A DNA stretch of 64,000 bases from JAEULH01 sp963805915 (GTDB lineage: Bacteria > Pseudomonadota > Alphaproteobacteria > Rhodospirillales > Defluviicoccaceae): NCBI GenBank assembly GCA_963805915.1, contig CAWDWD010000010.1:124001-188000 (forward strand). Direction: 5' to 3'. The notes beneath the pieces were generated by a model. It was not told where the DNA came from and ran no database searches. It saw only the letters and a list, made by a program, of their open reading frames with translations. A program made the position numbers and the translations under genes. Each line of letters opens with the position of its first letter. Within the stretch, counting starts at the first letter, position 1. Shown here in pieces: positions 1-8,923 of this stretch.

Positions 1-221
1 CATCGCCGTACAACACCTACCTCGTTCGCGGCCTGCCGCCGGGACCCATCGCCAATCCCGGCCGGGCGTCGCTCGAGGCGGTGCTGAATCCCGCCGACAC
101 CGACGAGCTGTTCTTCGTCGCAGACGGCTCCGGCGGACATGCCTTCGCCCGTACCCTCGACGAGCACAACCGCAATGTCGCCGCCTGGCGCCGCCGCCAG
201 AACGCGAATTCCGCTCGCTAG
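1..221 (+). CDS. mltG: Endolytic transglycosylase MltG, C-terminal end (5' truncated by window)
   Basis: The reading frame is open from base 3 to the TAG at 219-221 and gives the last 72 residues. The stretch beginning SPYNTYLVRGLPPGPIANPG matches the conserved end of the MltG/YceG domain, an inner-membrane enzyme that cleaves nascent peptidoglycan and helps end glycan-strand synthesis. The closing ARTLDEHNRNVAAWR is also typical. The catalytic part and membrane anchor lie outside the window. The family call rests on recognition of the C-terminal motif alone but is fairly secure. Confidence 0.85.
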   Translation, partial: SPYNTYLVRGLPPGPIANPGRASLEAVLNPADTDELFFVADGSGGHAFARTLDEHNRNVAAWRRRQNANSAR

Positions 222-231
222 TGGTCTGATG

Positions 232-258
232 CTGACGCTTGAGTACCTCAAGCGTCAG
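232..258. repeat. Palindromic repeat, copy 1 (CTGACGCTTGAG arms)
   Basis: Perfect 12-bp arms CTGACGCTTGAG (232-243) and CTCAAGCGTCAG (247-258) are separated by TAC. The copy lies 10 bp after the mltG stop. The preceding TGGTCTGAT and the core recur in a longer perfect palindrome at 22410-22455, so this is a dispersed repeat rather than a one-off hairpin. No T-tract follows, so it is not a classical terminator. Confidence 0.75.
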
Positions 259-287
259 GCCATCGAACCACCGAATCGATCGGTTCG

Positions 288-337
288 GCGGTTCGGTTCA
301 ACTGACGGATGGGTATCATCCGTCAGCATCGAACCGC
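288..337. repeat. Second hairpin downstream of mltG
   Basis: Inner arms CTGACGGATG (302-311) and CATCCGTCAG (317-326) flank a 5-nt loop, and an outer stem pairs GCGGTTCG (288-295) with CGAACCGC (330-337). The CTGACG/CGTCAG core is shared with the hairpin at 232-258, suggesting related or diverged copies of one family. The rest of 338-576 shows no convincing gene. Confidence 0.6.
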
Positions 338-576
338 TAACGTCCTAATCTTCTCGACGCGCGCGTTGCACGCAAATCCTGCCCTGGCCAGATCCGTGCC
401 CTATCTGTGCCCGATGTGTGCGCAATCTGTGGTTGCGGTCTACCGGCGAGCCAAACATCCGCAATGAAATAAGGATAAATTCCTGGACGCGCGCATGCGA
501 TCGTGCTACTCGTTCGAATAAGAGGGGGGAGAAGCCGCCCGGGACGGTGTTCAATACCGTGGAGGTGGTGTTCATA

Positions 577-1053
577 ATGCTCGATCTGCAACAAGGATGG
601 CTCCGTGTTCGTGAACTTCCCAATGACGTTCTCGAAGAGATGCCAGCCTATCTGCGCACCGCGTTCGCCGGGGCGCGACGATTTGATTTCGACGTTGAGA
701 TGATCTGCGCCGGCGTGCGGGTGCCTCCGGACCGCCGCGCCGCGCGTCGCCTTGTCCTGGTCGCCGATGACGGCGAGGATCCGCGCGGGCGTGGTCCGGT
801 CGGCTTCGACTTGGCCGCCGTCGGCGCCGATATCCGCGCCAGCCGCAGGGTGTTCGTGATTTCGGCCCAGGCCGATCCCGAAGTTTTCGCGAACGCTTAC
901 GCCGGAGCCGTCGGCGATCTCGCCAAGGGAAGCTCCTGCGCCGTGATCATCGAGACGGACCGCTGGCTCGAGCCGACCTGGGTGCGCACTCTCAGTTCGT
1001 TGCGCGCCTGCCCCGCGGTCGCCGACAACCCGCTGCTCCAAAGCGTCGCCTGA
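577..1053 (+). CDS. Conserved-looking hypothetical protein, 158 aa
   Basis: I do not recognise this family. The ATG at 577 is preceded by a GGAGG Shine-Dalgarno at about 561-565, which argues against the longer upstream reading. Codon use matches neighbouring genes (strong G/C at third positions), and a Rho-independent terminator follows directly. The protein is soluble-looking with alternating beta/alpha character, a hydrophobic RRLVLVADDG strand near residue 50 and SSCAVIIETD near 118. There are no signal peptide, membrane segments or catalytic motifs that I can name. A long antisense frame also exists here but lacks a ribosome site. Confidence 0.6.
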   Translation: MLDLQQGWLRVRELPNDVLEEMPAYLRTAFAGARRFDFDVEMICAGVRVPPDRRAARRLVLVADDGEDPRGRGPVGFDLAAVGADIRASRRVFVISAQADPEVFANAYAGAVGDLAKGSSCAVIIETDRWLEPTWVRTLSSLRACPAVADNPLLQSVA

Positions 1054-1059
1054 GCTTCT

Positions 1060-1097
1060 CAGCCGGCTCGCGGCCGACGCGGCCCGGCTGCTTTTTT
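1060..1097 (+). terminator. Rho-independent terminator after the 158-aa gene
   Basis: Arms CAGCCGG (1060-1066) and CCGGCTG (1084-1090) with a GC-rich loop are followed by a run of six T at 1092-1097. It lies a few bases past the stop codon at 1053 and shields the convergent GGDEF/EAL gene. Confidence 0.75.
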
Positions 1098-1129
1098 GCT
1101 GTTGTCGTGCGCCGGTCGACGCCGGCGCC

Positions 1130-3370
1130 TCAGGCGTCCGCGCCGGCGGGCTGCCGCGATGCGGCGGCGATAAACTCCTCGATGCCGTCGGCGCTGAGCG
1201 GTCCGCTGAACAGATAGCCCTGGGCCTCGTCACACTGCCGCTGGCGGAGAAAGGCGAGCTGTTCGGCGGTTTCGACGCCCTCGGCGACGACCCTCAATTT
1301 GAGCCGGTGCGCCATGGTGATGATCGCCTCGACGATGGAAGCCTGAACCGGGCTCGTGGTCATCCGGCGGATCAGTGAGCCGTCGATCTTCACCGTGGTC
1401 AGGGGAAACTTGCAAAGATAGCTAAGCGAGGAATAGCCGGTACCGAAATCGTCGATGGCGAGCCGCACACCCGCCGACTCGAGCCTGCGTACCGCGTCGA
1501 CGATTTGCGGCAGTTCGTTCATCAGCAGCTCTTCGGTAAACTCCAGTTGCAGGCTGCCGGCCGGTAGTGCGTTATCGCGAAGGCCCTGGGCGACGGCGTC
1601 CGACAGGGCATCGCCGCGGAATTCACGGCCGCAGACGTTGAGCGAAACGTGCAGCCGGCCATGTCCGGCGCGGCGCCAACCGGCCGCGTCGCGACAGGCG
1701 GTCGCCGCGATCCACGCGCCGATCGGCACGATCTGGCCGGTTTCCTCGGCGATCCGAATGAACTGCTCCGCCTCGACGATGCCCAGTTCCGGATCGTGAA
1801 GACGCAGCAGGGCTTCGGCCGCGACGACCGCGCCGCTGCGCAGGCAGACAATCGGCTGATAGAGAACGCGGAGCTCCTCGCGCTCCAACGCGACGCGCAG
1901 CCGAGCTTCGGCGCGATGGCGATGGATCGCGCGGGCGTTGAGCCGCGGCGTGAAGAACCGCAGCGTGTTGCGGCCATGCGTTTTCGCCTGGTACATGGCG
2001 GCGTCGGCGTTGCGCAGGAGCGTTTCGCCGTCAACGCCGTCTTCCGGCGAAATGGTGATGCCGATGCTGGCGCTGGCGAAGGCCTCCTGGCCTTCGAGGA
2101 TGAAAGGCTGCGACATGGCGTCGATGATCTTGCGCGCAACGCCCTCGGCGTCCGCGGTGGTGCGCAGGTCGGGCAGAACAACCGCGAATTCGTCGCCGCC
2201 GAGGCGCGCGACCGTGTCTTCCTCGCGAACACACAGCCTCACCCGCTCGCCGAACTGGCGGAGGAACCGGTCGCCCATGGCATGGCCGTAGGTGTCGTTG
2301 ACCAGCTTGAAATGGTCGACATCGACGAACAGGACCCCCACCTTGCGGAACCGCCGGCGGCCGCTGGCGATCCCGGCGCCCAGCCGGTCAAGAGCCAGCG
2401 AGCGATTGGGCAGATCGGTCACCGGGTCGAAGTTGGCCTGATACTGCAACCGATCCTCGTGAATTTTCCGCAGCGTGATTTCCGCGACGCTGATGACGCT
2501 CGCCGCCTCGCCTTCCCAGGTGATCGACCCGACCGCGACGTGGATCCAGATGGGCGAGCCATCCTTCTTGACGCCGCGACACTCGAACTCCGTCGGCGCC
2601 GGAATCTTACCCGCGCGCGCCCGGCGATAACGCTGAACGCGTTCGACCTCATCGGCCGCATACAGCACATCCAGCGACTTCAGCGCGGTAACGTCGTTCG
2701 CGCGGATGTAGCCGAAGATCTTCGCGAAGGCGCGATTGGCGTAGACCGCCGCGTCATTGCGTTCAACGACGACGCCCAACGCGAGCGTGTCGGCGAGCGC
2801 GCGGAACCGCTCCTCGCTGGCAACAAGGAGCTCCTCGTGGTGGCGCTGATCGGTGATGAGCGTCTGCACCGCGGTGTAGTGACTGATGGCGCCGGCGGCA
2901 TCCTTGACGGGGCCGATAACCACATCCGCCCAATATGTGCTGGCGTCCTTGCGCTGGTTGCACATCGTGCCGCGCCACTCGCGCCCCGCGCTGATCGTCT
3001 CCCAAAGGTCGCGGTGGATGTCGCCCGGTGTCGCGCCCGATTTGAGGAAGCGTGGATTGCGCCCCAACACATCGGCGCGGGCGTAGCCGGTCACCTCGCT
3101 GAACTTGGGGTTGACGTAGGCGATCCGGCCGGCGGCGTCGGTGATCATCGTCGCCGCCGCGCTTTGCTCGATGGCCCGCCATAACGTCCGCAGCGCGCGC
3201 TGCTCGAGCTCGCTCGCCGCCACATCCGCGGCGTCGAGCCGGACCCTCTCCGCCGTAACCGCTCCCACGGGGGCCGCGTGCGCCTGTTGCGTCTGCTCGG
3301 TCATACGGGTCTCGCACTGTCGTCGATGAAGCCGCCGAGGCGGCGCGTCCGCGCTTGCTTGTCCCGCCAT
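1130..3370 (-). CDS. PAS-PAS-GGDEF-EAL cyclic-di-GMP turnover protein
   Basis: A 746-aa cytoplasmic sensor with two PAS/PAC domains (about 60-175 and 185-300), a diguanylate cyclase domain (about 315-475) and an EAL phosphodiesterase domain (about 490-735). The GGDEF motif is intact at 391-395 and is preceded by an RxxD inhibitory site (REED, 382-385), so the cyclase half should be active and product-inhibited. The EAL half keeps EALLR at 519 and DDFGTGYSS. There are no transmembrane segments. Either ATG at 3370 (GGAGG about 12 nt upstream) or a second ATG at 3304 could be the start. A PilZ protein is encoded nearby on the other strand, a plausible receptor for the same messenger. Confidence 0.92.
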   Translation of the reverse strand: MAGQASADAPPRRLHRRQCETRMTEQTQQAHAAPVGAVTAERVRLDAADVAASELEQRALRTLWRAIEQSAAATMITDAAGRIAYVNPKFSEVTGYARADVLGRNPRFLKSGATPGDIHRDLWETISAGREWRGTMCNQRKDASTYWADVVIGPVKDAAGAISHYTAVQTLITDQRHHEELLVASEERFRALADTLALGVVVERNDAAVYANRAFAKIFGYIRANDVTALKSLDVLYAADEVERVQRYRRARAGKIPAPTEFECRGVKKDGSPIWIHVAVGSITWEGEAASVISVAEITLRKIHEDRLQYQANFDPVTDLPNRSLALDRLGAGIASGRRRFRKVGVLFVDVDHFKLVNDTYGHAMGDRFLRQFGERVRLCVREEDTVARLGGDEFAVVLPDLRTTADAEGVARKIIDAMSQPFILEGQEAFASASIGITISPEDGVDGETLLRNADAAMYQAKTHGRNTLRFFTPRLNARAIHRHRAEARLRVALEREELRVLYQPIVCLRSGAVVAAEALLRLHDPELGIVEAEQFIRIAEETGQIVPIGAWIAATACRDAAGWRRAGHGRLHVSLNVCGREFRGDALSDAVAQGLRDNALPAGSLQLEFTEELLMNELPQIVDAVRRLESAGVRLAIDDFGTGYSSLSYLCKFPLTTVKIDGSLIRRMTTSPVQASIVEAIITMAHRLKLRVVAEGVETAEQLAFLRQRQCDEAQGYLFSGPLSADGIEEFIAAASRQPAGADA

Positions 3371-3616
3371 GGTCGCGCCGCCGCGCCTCCGGGTCAGTGA
3401 CCACAGTCACAATTATTCGCGCGACGTTAAGATCGTCGAAAGAAAGTTCGGACAGAATACCGACAGTTTCGCGTGAGTCCGGCGCGGGCCCGCGCCGCTG
3501 GATCGATTGGCTTTGCCATGGATTTGTGGTTAACTTGCAATGTCTTGCAGAACGATAACGGCGTCAGCGAGGCGATACGCCGGTGCGCCGGCGAAAGCCT
3601 GGAAAGGGCAATCGAT

Positions 3617-3967
3617 GTGAACGCGGATGGTTTGTCCGGTGAGCGCAGGCGCCACCAGCGCTTTACCCATCCGCCGATCTGCCTGACGTTCGAGGGGCGG
3701 TCCTATACGACGACCGACTGGAGCCTCGGCGGTTTCGTCGTCGACGATTACGAAGGCGCGTTGACGCCGGGATCGCTGTTTTCGATCGTCGCCGTCGGCG
3801 CTCCCGGCTCGGCCATGACGCCGGTCGACATCCGCTCGCGCGTGGTGCGGACCAACCACCACAAGCGGGTCCTGAGCGTCAGCTTTCTTGTCATCGACAA
3901 GCCCGGCTACGCCGTTCTTCGCGCGCTGGTCGGCGACCGAATGAAGCTGTTCGGCGCTTCTTTCTAA
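3617..3967 (+). CDS. PilZ domain protein
   Basis: Small single-domain c-di-GMP receptor. The two parts of the PilZ signature are visible: an arginine-rich RRRHQRF followed about 20 residues later by TDWSLGG (D/NxSxxG). I prefer the GTG at 3617 because GGAAAGGG sits 9 nt upstream and yields a 116-aa protein of normal family length. In-frame starts at 3473 (GTG) and 3518 (ATG) would add an AT-richer leader without a ribosome site. It ends one base before the stop of convergent metC. Proximity to the GGDEF/EAL gene suggests, but does not prove, a shared pathway. Confidence 0.8.
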   Translation: MNADGLSGERRRHQRFTHPPICLTFEGRSYTTTDWSLGGFVVDDYEGALTPGSLFSIVAVGAPGSAMTPVDIRSRVVRTNHHKRVLSVSFLVIDKPGYAVLRALVGDRMKLFGASF

Positions 3968-5132
3968 TTAGCCGGCGGCGCTCAGCCTCGCCAGCCCCGC
4001 CTCAAGATCGGCGATCAGGTCGTCGACGTCTTCCAGTCCGCAATGCAGGCGCAGACACGGGCCGCCGCCGGTCCAGGTGGTCGCGGTCCTACTCCGTGCC
4101 GGGTCGAACGGGACGACCAGAACTCTCGTAGCCGCCCCAGCTGTAGCCCATGGCGAACAGCTTCATCCCATCAAGCATGGCGGCAAGCGCGGCCTTGGGC
4201 GCCTCGCGCAGGATCACCGTAAGCAGGCCGTTGCTGCCGGTGAAATCGCGCCGCCAGATGTCGTGGCCGGGGCAGCTCGGCAGGGCGGGGTGAAGAACGG
4301 CGGCAACCTCGGGGCGAGGTTCCAGCCAGCGCGCCACTCTCAGCGCCGTTTCCTGCTGGCGGGCGAGGCGCACGCTCAGCGTGCGCAAGCCGCGCAACGC
4401 CATGTAGCAGTCGTCGGGCCCGGCGCAGGCGCCAAGCGAGGATGCCGCGCGCTTCACCGCAAGGAAAGTCTCCGCGGTGGTCGTAATGGTCCCGAGCATG
4501 ACGTCGGAATGGCCGACGATGTACTTGGTCGCGGCCTGGATCGAGACATCGACACCGTGGGCGAACGGCGCAAAATAAAGCCCCGCGCTCCATGTATTGT
4601 CCATGATCGTAATCGCGCGGGCCGCCCGCGCGGCCGCCGCGGCGCGCGGGATATCCTGAACCTCGAAGGTCAGCGAGCCGGGGCTTTCGGTGAAGACCAC
4701 GCGGGTATTGGCGCGCAGCAGCGGCGTGATGTCGGCCATCGGATCGTAATAGGTCGTCTCGATGCCGAGGCCGGCGAGCATGCTGTCGCAGAAGCGCCGG
4801 GTCGGAGCATAGACCGAATCGACCATCAGCAGGTGATCGCCGGTCTTGAGAAAGGCGAGCAGGCTGGTGGTAATCGCAGCCAACCCGGAGGGCACCGCGA
4901 TGCTCCGGTAGCCGCCCTCCAGCGCCGCGACGGCGTCTTCCAGCGCGAACGTGGTCGGCGTTCCCCTGCGGCCGTAGCGGGTGCCCTCGAACGGCGTGCG
5001 GTCGGCGGCCTCGAGTGCCGCGAGCGTCGGGAACACCACCGTCGAGGCATGATAGACGGGCGGGTTGACGACCCCGTGATTGGCCTCGGGATCACGGCCG
5101 GCGCAGAGAAGAAGCGTGTCCTTGTGGGTCAC
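3968..5132 (-). CDS. metC: Cystathionine beta-lyase (PLP, Cys/Met metabolism), frameshifted as read
   Basis: PLP-dependent lyase of the Cys/Met metabolism family; converts cystathionine to homocysteine. The PLP-lysine region ATKYIVGHSDVMLG and the GYSWGGYES substrate loop are present. The start is a GTG at 5132 overlapping the sseA stop by four bases. As read, the frame ends early at 4089; removing one A from the AA at 4121-4122 restores a 387-aa protein ending in GGGPCLRLHCGLEDVDDL down to the stop at 3968. The total length of 1165 bases (3n+1) fits a single inserted base. The extra base lies in GAACTC, which becomes GACTC when corrected. Last gene of the cysK-sseA-metC operon. I treat the break as a probable sequencing error. 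Confidence 0.88.
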
Positions 5133-6034
5133 GCGCCGGCTCCTTCGACCGGTCCTTCGACCGGCCCCTCCGCCGGGCCCTCCTCCACAGGAACGTCGTC
5201 GCGATTGCCCCATTCCGCCCATGAGCCGTCGTAGACCGCGACGGTGTCGTGGCCGAGCAGCGCGGCCGCGAAGGCGACGGTGCAGGCGGTCACGCCGGAC
5301 CCGCAACTGGCGATACTTGGGCGGGCAAGATCAATCCCGGCCGCCGCGAAAACCTCGGCGAGTTCATCGCGCGGCCGCCAGGAGCCGCGGCGCGCCGGAT
5401 CGATCAGCTTGAAAAACGGAATGTTGACGCTGTTGGGGATGTGACCGCGGCGACGCGTCGGGCGAGGCTCCGGCTCGCTTCCGGCAAACCGCCCCGGTCC
5501 GCGGGCATCGATGATTTGCGCCCCGCCGGTGGCGAGAGCCGCAAGAACATCCTCCCCGCTCTTGACCATCCCCGGACGCGCACGGGCGATAAAGCGCCGG
5601 TGGTCACGCGGGCTGGCGGCACCGCCTTCCGTCGGCCGGCCCTCGCCGAGCCAGGCGTCCAGCCCGCCGTCGAGGATGGCGACGGCGTCGTGGCCGAACG
5701 CGCGGAACATCCACCAGACCCTGGCCGCCGCGGCCGAGCCGGCCGCATCGTAGGCGACGACGAAGGTATCGTTACCGATGCCCAGGGCTCCGAGCTTCGC
5801 GGCAAAGACGTCCGCCGTCGGCAGCATGTGCGGCAACGGATTGTTCTCGTCGCGGATGGCGTCGACGTCGAACCGCGCGGCGCCCGGTATGTGGCGGGCA
5901 CGAAAGTCCACGCCTGCGTCCCGGCCGGAGCCGGGAACATGAAAACTCCCGTCAAGGACAACTACACGGGGATCGGTGAGATGCTCGGCAAGCCAACTCG
6001 GGCTCACCAGGGCGCCTGCTTCGGTTGAACTCAT
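5129..6034 (-). CDS. sseA: 3-mercaptopyruvate sulfurtransferase
   Basis: Two rhodanese domains in tandem: an inactive N-terminal one (about 10-140) and a catalytic C-terminal one (about 160-280) with the active-site loop CGSGVTA typical of mercaptopyruvate rather than thiosulfate sulfurtransferases. It transfers sulfur from 3-mercaptopyruvate, a product of cysteine, to thiol acceptors. The ATG at 6034 is chosen; an in-frame GTG lies nine bases upstream. The C-terminus is a degenerate acidic EGP repeat (PAEGPVEGPVEGAGA). It sits 13 bp after cysK and overlaps metC by four bases, a cysteine/methionine sulfur operon. Confidence 0.9.
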   Translation of the reverse strand: MSSTEAGALVSPSWLAEHLTDPRVVVLDGSFHVPGSGRDAGVDFRARHIPGAARFDVDAIRDENNPLPHMLPTADVFAAKLGALGIGNDTFVVAYDAAGSAAAARVWWMFRAFGHDAVAILDGGLDAWLGEGRPTEGGAASPRDHRRFIARARPGMVKSGEDVLAALATGGAQIIDARGPGRFAGSEPEPRPTRRRGHIPNSVNIPFFKLIDPARRGSWRPRDELAEVFAAAGIDLARPSIASCGSGVTACTVAFAAALLGHDTVAVYDGSWAEWGNRDDVPVEEGPAEGPVEGPVEGAGA

Positions 6035-6047
6035 GAAGGTCACGATC

Positions 6048-7051
6048 TTAATCCAGCCACGAGGGAACGGGGAGGCCCTTGCCGCGCAAGAATTCAGGGT
6101 TGTACAGCTTCGACTGGTAGCGGGTGCCGAAGTCGCAGAGAATGGTCACGATGGTGTGGCCGGGGCCAAGCTCGCGCGCCACGCGGATGGCCCCGGCGAC
6201 ATTGATGCCGCTCGAGCCGCCAAGGCACAGGCCCTCGGTCTTGAGCAGGTCGAAGACGATATCGAGGGCTTCCGCGTCAGCTATTTGGTAGGCGAGGTCG
6301 ACCGGCGCGCCTTCGAGATTGGCGGTGATCCGGCCCTGGCCGATGCCCTCCATAATCGAGTCAGCCTTCGGCCTTCAGCGTGCCGTGGCGATAGTAGTTG
6401 AAGAGCGCGGCGCCCATCGGATCGGCGAGGCCGATCGTGACCTCGGGATTGCGCTCCTTCAGGTACATCCCGACACCCGCGAGCGTCCCGCCGGTGCCGA
6501 CGGCGCAGACGAAGGCATCGACCTGGCCCTCGGTCTGGCGCCAGATTTCCGGGCCGGTCGTGCGGTAGTGGCCGGCGCGGTTGGCGACGTTGTCGAACTG
6601 GTTGGCCCAGATCGCGCCATGCGGCTCGCTCGCCGCCAGATCTTCCGCCAGCCGGCCCGACACCTTGACGTAGTTGTCGGGGTTCTTGTACGCCACCGCC
6701 GCCACCTCGCGGACCTCAGCGCCGCACAGGCGCAGCATGTCCTTCTTTTCCTGGCTTTGCGAACTCGGGAATGACGATCAGGGTGCGGTAGCCGCGCGCG
6801 TTGCCGACCAGGGCGAGGCCGATCCCGGTATTGCCGGCGGTGCCTTCGACGATCAGCCCGCCCGGCTCGATCAGGCCACGCTCCTCGGCGTCGAGGACGA
6901 TGGCCAAAGCGGCGCGATCCTTGACCGAGCTGCCGGGATTGAGGAACTCGGCCTTGCCGAGAATCTCGCAGCCGGTCGCTTCCGACGCGGCGCGCAGGCG
7001 GATCATCGGCGTGTTGCCGATGGCATCGATGAAGCCGCTGCGAACATCCAT
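6048..7051 (-). CDS. cysK: Cysteine synthase A, two frameshifts as read
   Basis: O-acetylserine sulfhydrylase, PLP fold II. The N-terminal segment holds IGNTPMIRL and the PLP-lysine loop PGSSVKDRAAL; the middle holds the phosphate-binding VGTGGTLAG; the last third ends at SWLD. The three segments occupy three frames. Removing one A at 6762-6763 and one at 6363 joins them into one 333-aa enzyme, and the total length (3n+2) agrees with two inserted bases. Both inserts abut a GACTC/GAGTC pentamer. The start ATG at 7051 is 20 residues before IGNTP, as expected. First gene of the sulfur operon. Probably functional in the organism. Confidence 0.88.
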
Positions 7052-7217
7052 GGAAAGTAACCTGGGGACCGGCCGGGCAGGGGAGCGGAATTGGCGGCCC
7101 AACACTATCCGCGCGGGCCGAACGGATCAAGGATCGCGCCCGGCGGGTCGCTGGCGGATAGCGTCTCAGCTAGAAATTCGTTGCATGAAAATAATCCTAA
7201 TGCTATAGGATATGCTC

Positions 7218-7526
7218 ATGTACGGACATCGGCTGGTGCTTATCGAGTGGGAGGATAGTGCCCAGCCCATGCCCTGTTGGCGTTGGCTCTCGCAGTGTGA
7301 CGAATTTGATTTCGTAATATGCCAGTCGGTCGGCTGGCTGGTTCACGATGGGAAACACGTCAAGGCCCTGGCGCCGAACATCGGTTCATGCATGAACGAC
7401 GAAGACAAGCAGGTGTCCGGCCTCATCCGGATACCTGCTCGCTGCATCCGCAAGATTGCTACGCTGTCTGAAACACCACTTACTTCGGCTTCCGAGTCGC
7501 CTGTCCCTTCCTCTCGTCCTGGCTGA
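7218..7526 (+). CDS. Small mobile-element-type protein, 102 aa, function unknown
   Basis: The ATG at 7218 has TAGGA 8 nt upstream and is preferred to the ATG at 7212. The protein has a beta-rich N-terminus with WEDSAQP, a WRWL pair, then CQSVGWLVHDGKHVKALAPN and an IPARCIRKI tail. This pattern resembles small uncharacterised proteins of phages and integrated elements that share a CQSxGWLVxD core, which I recall only as a family resemblance. Base composition drops compared with cysK, which supports recent acquisition. It converges on, and overlaps by 47 bp, the 51-aa gene on the other strand. Confidence 0.6.
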   Translation: MYGHRLVLIEWEDSAQPMPCWRWLSQCDEFDFVICQSVGWLVHDGKHVKALAPNIGSCMNDEDKQVSGLIRIPARCIRKIATLSETPLTSASESPVPSSRPG

Positions 7527-7635
7527 GCACAGACGCGGCCAGGGACTTGCTGTCCCCCAGCGTCTGCTTCTTCGTGCCTGACAGGACTTTGCTGGCGAGC
7601 GGCGAGGCTTTTGGAGTCGATTCCTTTTTCGCCAT
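7480..7635 (-). CDS. Small basic protein, 51 aa, often found in mobile elements
   Basis: Begins MAKKEST and ends in a lysine/arginine-rich tail. The SKSLAASVLSQ segment is typical of tiny conserved proteins that I associate with genomic islands; no function is known to me. The ATG at 7635 has GGAG about nine bases upstream. A longer in-frame reading up to 7698 has no ribosome site. Small size, high lysine content and lower GC mark it as part of the accessory patch. Confidence 0.55.
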   Translation of the reverse strand: MAKKESTPKASPLASKVLSGTKKQTLGDSKSLAASVLSQDERKGQATRKPK

Positions 7636-8096
7636 GAGATAGATCTCCGTCAATATTCGTGGCGCACGCTTATTTGAGAAGCGCTCCACTCCCATCAATG
7701 TACCACAACCGCTCTATTTTTAATCGAAATTTCAGCTTCCGCAGCTCCAGCGATCGCAGCGATTTCTCACCAGCTGATCAGCGATCATCATCGCGTCTAC
7801 ATCTTCCACGTCCAAAGCCAATTCAGGGTGGCTTCTTCGCTTAGGGAAGGCCACGTTGAGGTACCTTTTAAAGGTTCCATTCTCCGGAGCGCGCCTATCC
7901 GGTTAAGACAGACACCCGCTACATATAGAGTAAACGATGCGCCATGCCGACACCGCCCAATCGACCGGTTATGACCCGAATCGGACATCTTGTAGGCGCC
8001 TGCTAAGCTCACGGCTACACGTGATGCCTAGTTCAACACTCGCGGGAAAAGGGCTCCCATGAAATATTGCTGCCAGTCCGTGAAAATGAATGAAGT
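7636..8096. other. AT-richer intergenic stretch, no supported gene
   Basis: Lower GC than the flanks. Short frames exist on both strands (for example minus-strand 7797-8012), but none has a ribosome site or recognisable motif. It probably holds the divergent control region of the small island genes and decayed sequence. Confidence 0.4.
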
Positions 8097-8176
8097 ATGG
8101 GCAAGCTATTGTTAGCGACGGTCGCCGGAAATACTACGAGCAGCCCCGGGTTTCCGTATCCCAGCGGATACTTTTT

Positions 8177-8570
8177 TTATATCTTGCTTCCAATGTCCAT
8201 ACATAGTGCTTTTGCGTGCAACTCTTCTTCTTTAGAGCCCCACACCATCGCGTCATTAGGAAAAGCAAAGCGCTGCTGTGGGAGTATTTCACAGCTTCTG
8301 AAGCCAATATCAACACCCTTAACATTTTCCAGACTGCGCAAAATCGTACGTAGACCTAATTCCGTCGCTACGAGCGTGATCACCCGTTCGTTCCGTGCGC
8401 TCTTGGACAACGATGCAGAGGGCTTCCTTCAGCAACGCAGGGATTGGCTCATCCAGATAGAGAAGCAGTTTATGGAGGATGAGGGGGTCCTTCTGCCACA
8501 CAACCTGGAGCCCAAATCTTCCGCGATAGATACTGAGTAAATAATGATGCTGCTGGCCGCCGGCTGTCAT
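8177..8570 (-). pseudogene. Decayed unknown gene (two frames joined near 8408)
   Basis: Two minus-strand frames abut: 8570 down to about 8405, with YRGRFGLQVVWQ and a helical LHKLLLYLDEPIPALLKEAL stretch, and about 8410 down to 8177, with NERVITLVATELGLRTIL and ILPQQRFAFPNDAMVW. Read with one shift near 8408 they give one soluble protein of about 130 residues with no recognised family. Low GC fits the surrounding island. A plus-strand frame (8097-8540) covers the same bases and I cannot exclude it: its end (RRDWLIQIEKQF) also looks protein-like. Confidence 0.3.
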
Positions 8571-8923
8571 CGACCGGATGACTTGTGCCGCGCTGGCCTA
8601 GGTGCGAACGGGTGCGAATCGCCGAGCGGAGCCATTTGCAAAATGTTTGCAAAACCTTCCGCATAGCAATCGCGTTCTCGAACCTTTGCCCGGCCACCAG
8701 TCCCGCAACCCATTGAGAACATTTGGATCATAAGCTGAGTACTGGCGGAGGGAACGCCACCGGGATCGAACCGTCTCCATTCTCGGACGTCCCAAAAATC
8801 GCTCGGCGAGTTCGTTGCGAAGCGCAGCAACGTCGTGCCGAGCGGCCTCGGCTGCGCGCATCCGTGCGGCGCGAAGGTGTAGACTTTCTCCGCCCGTGAG
8901 GCGTGCGGGGGGCACCGCCCGGA
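8571..8923. other. Intergenic region with tandem short repeats
   Basis: No gene is supported. It contains two tandem GGTGCGAA copies 10 bp apart (8601-8608, 8611-8618) and two tandem palindromic TTTGCAAAA copies 11 bp apart (8635-8643, 8646-8654). The helical-turn spacing is suggestive of regulator sites. A 105-codon minus frame (8598-8915) is present but has no ribosome site. Confidence 0.4.

Noticed and set aside
337..1233. 298-codon minus-strand frame
   Set aside because: It runs through a Rho-independent terminator and across two genes; the plus-strand 158-aa gene has the ribosome site.
3968..7051. Genuine loss of the cysK-sseA-metC pathway
   Set aside because: Conservation continues unbroken on both sides of every break and each is repaired by removing one base at GACTC/GAGTC, so sequencing error is the better explanation.
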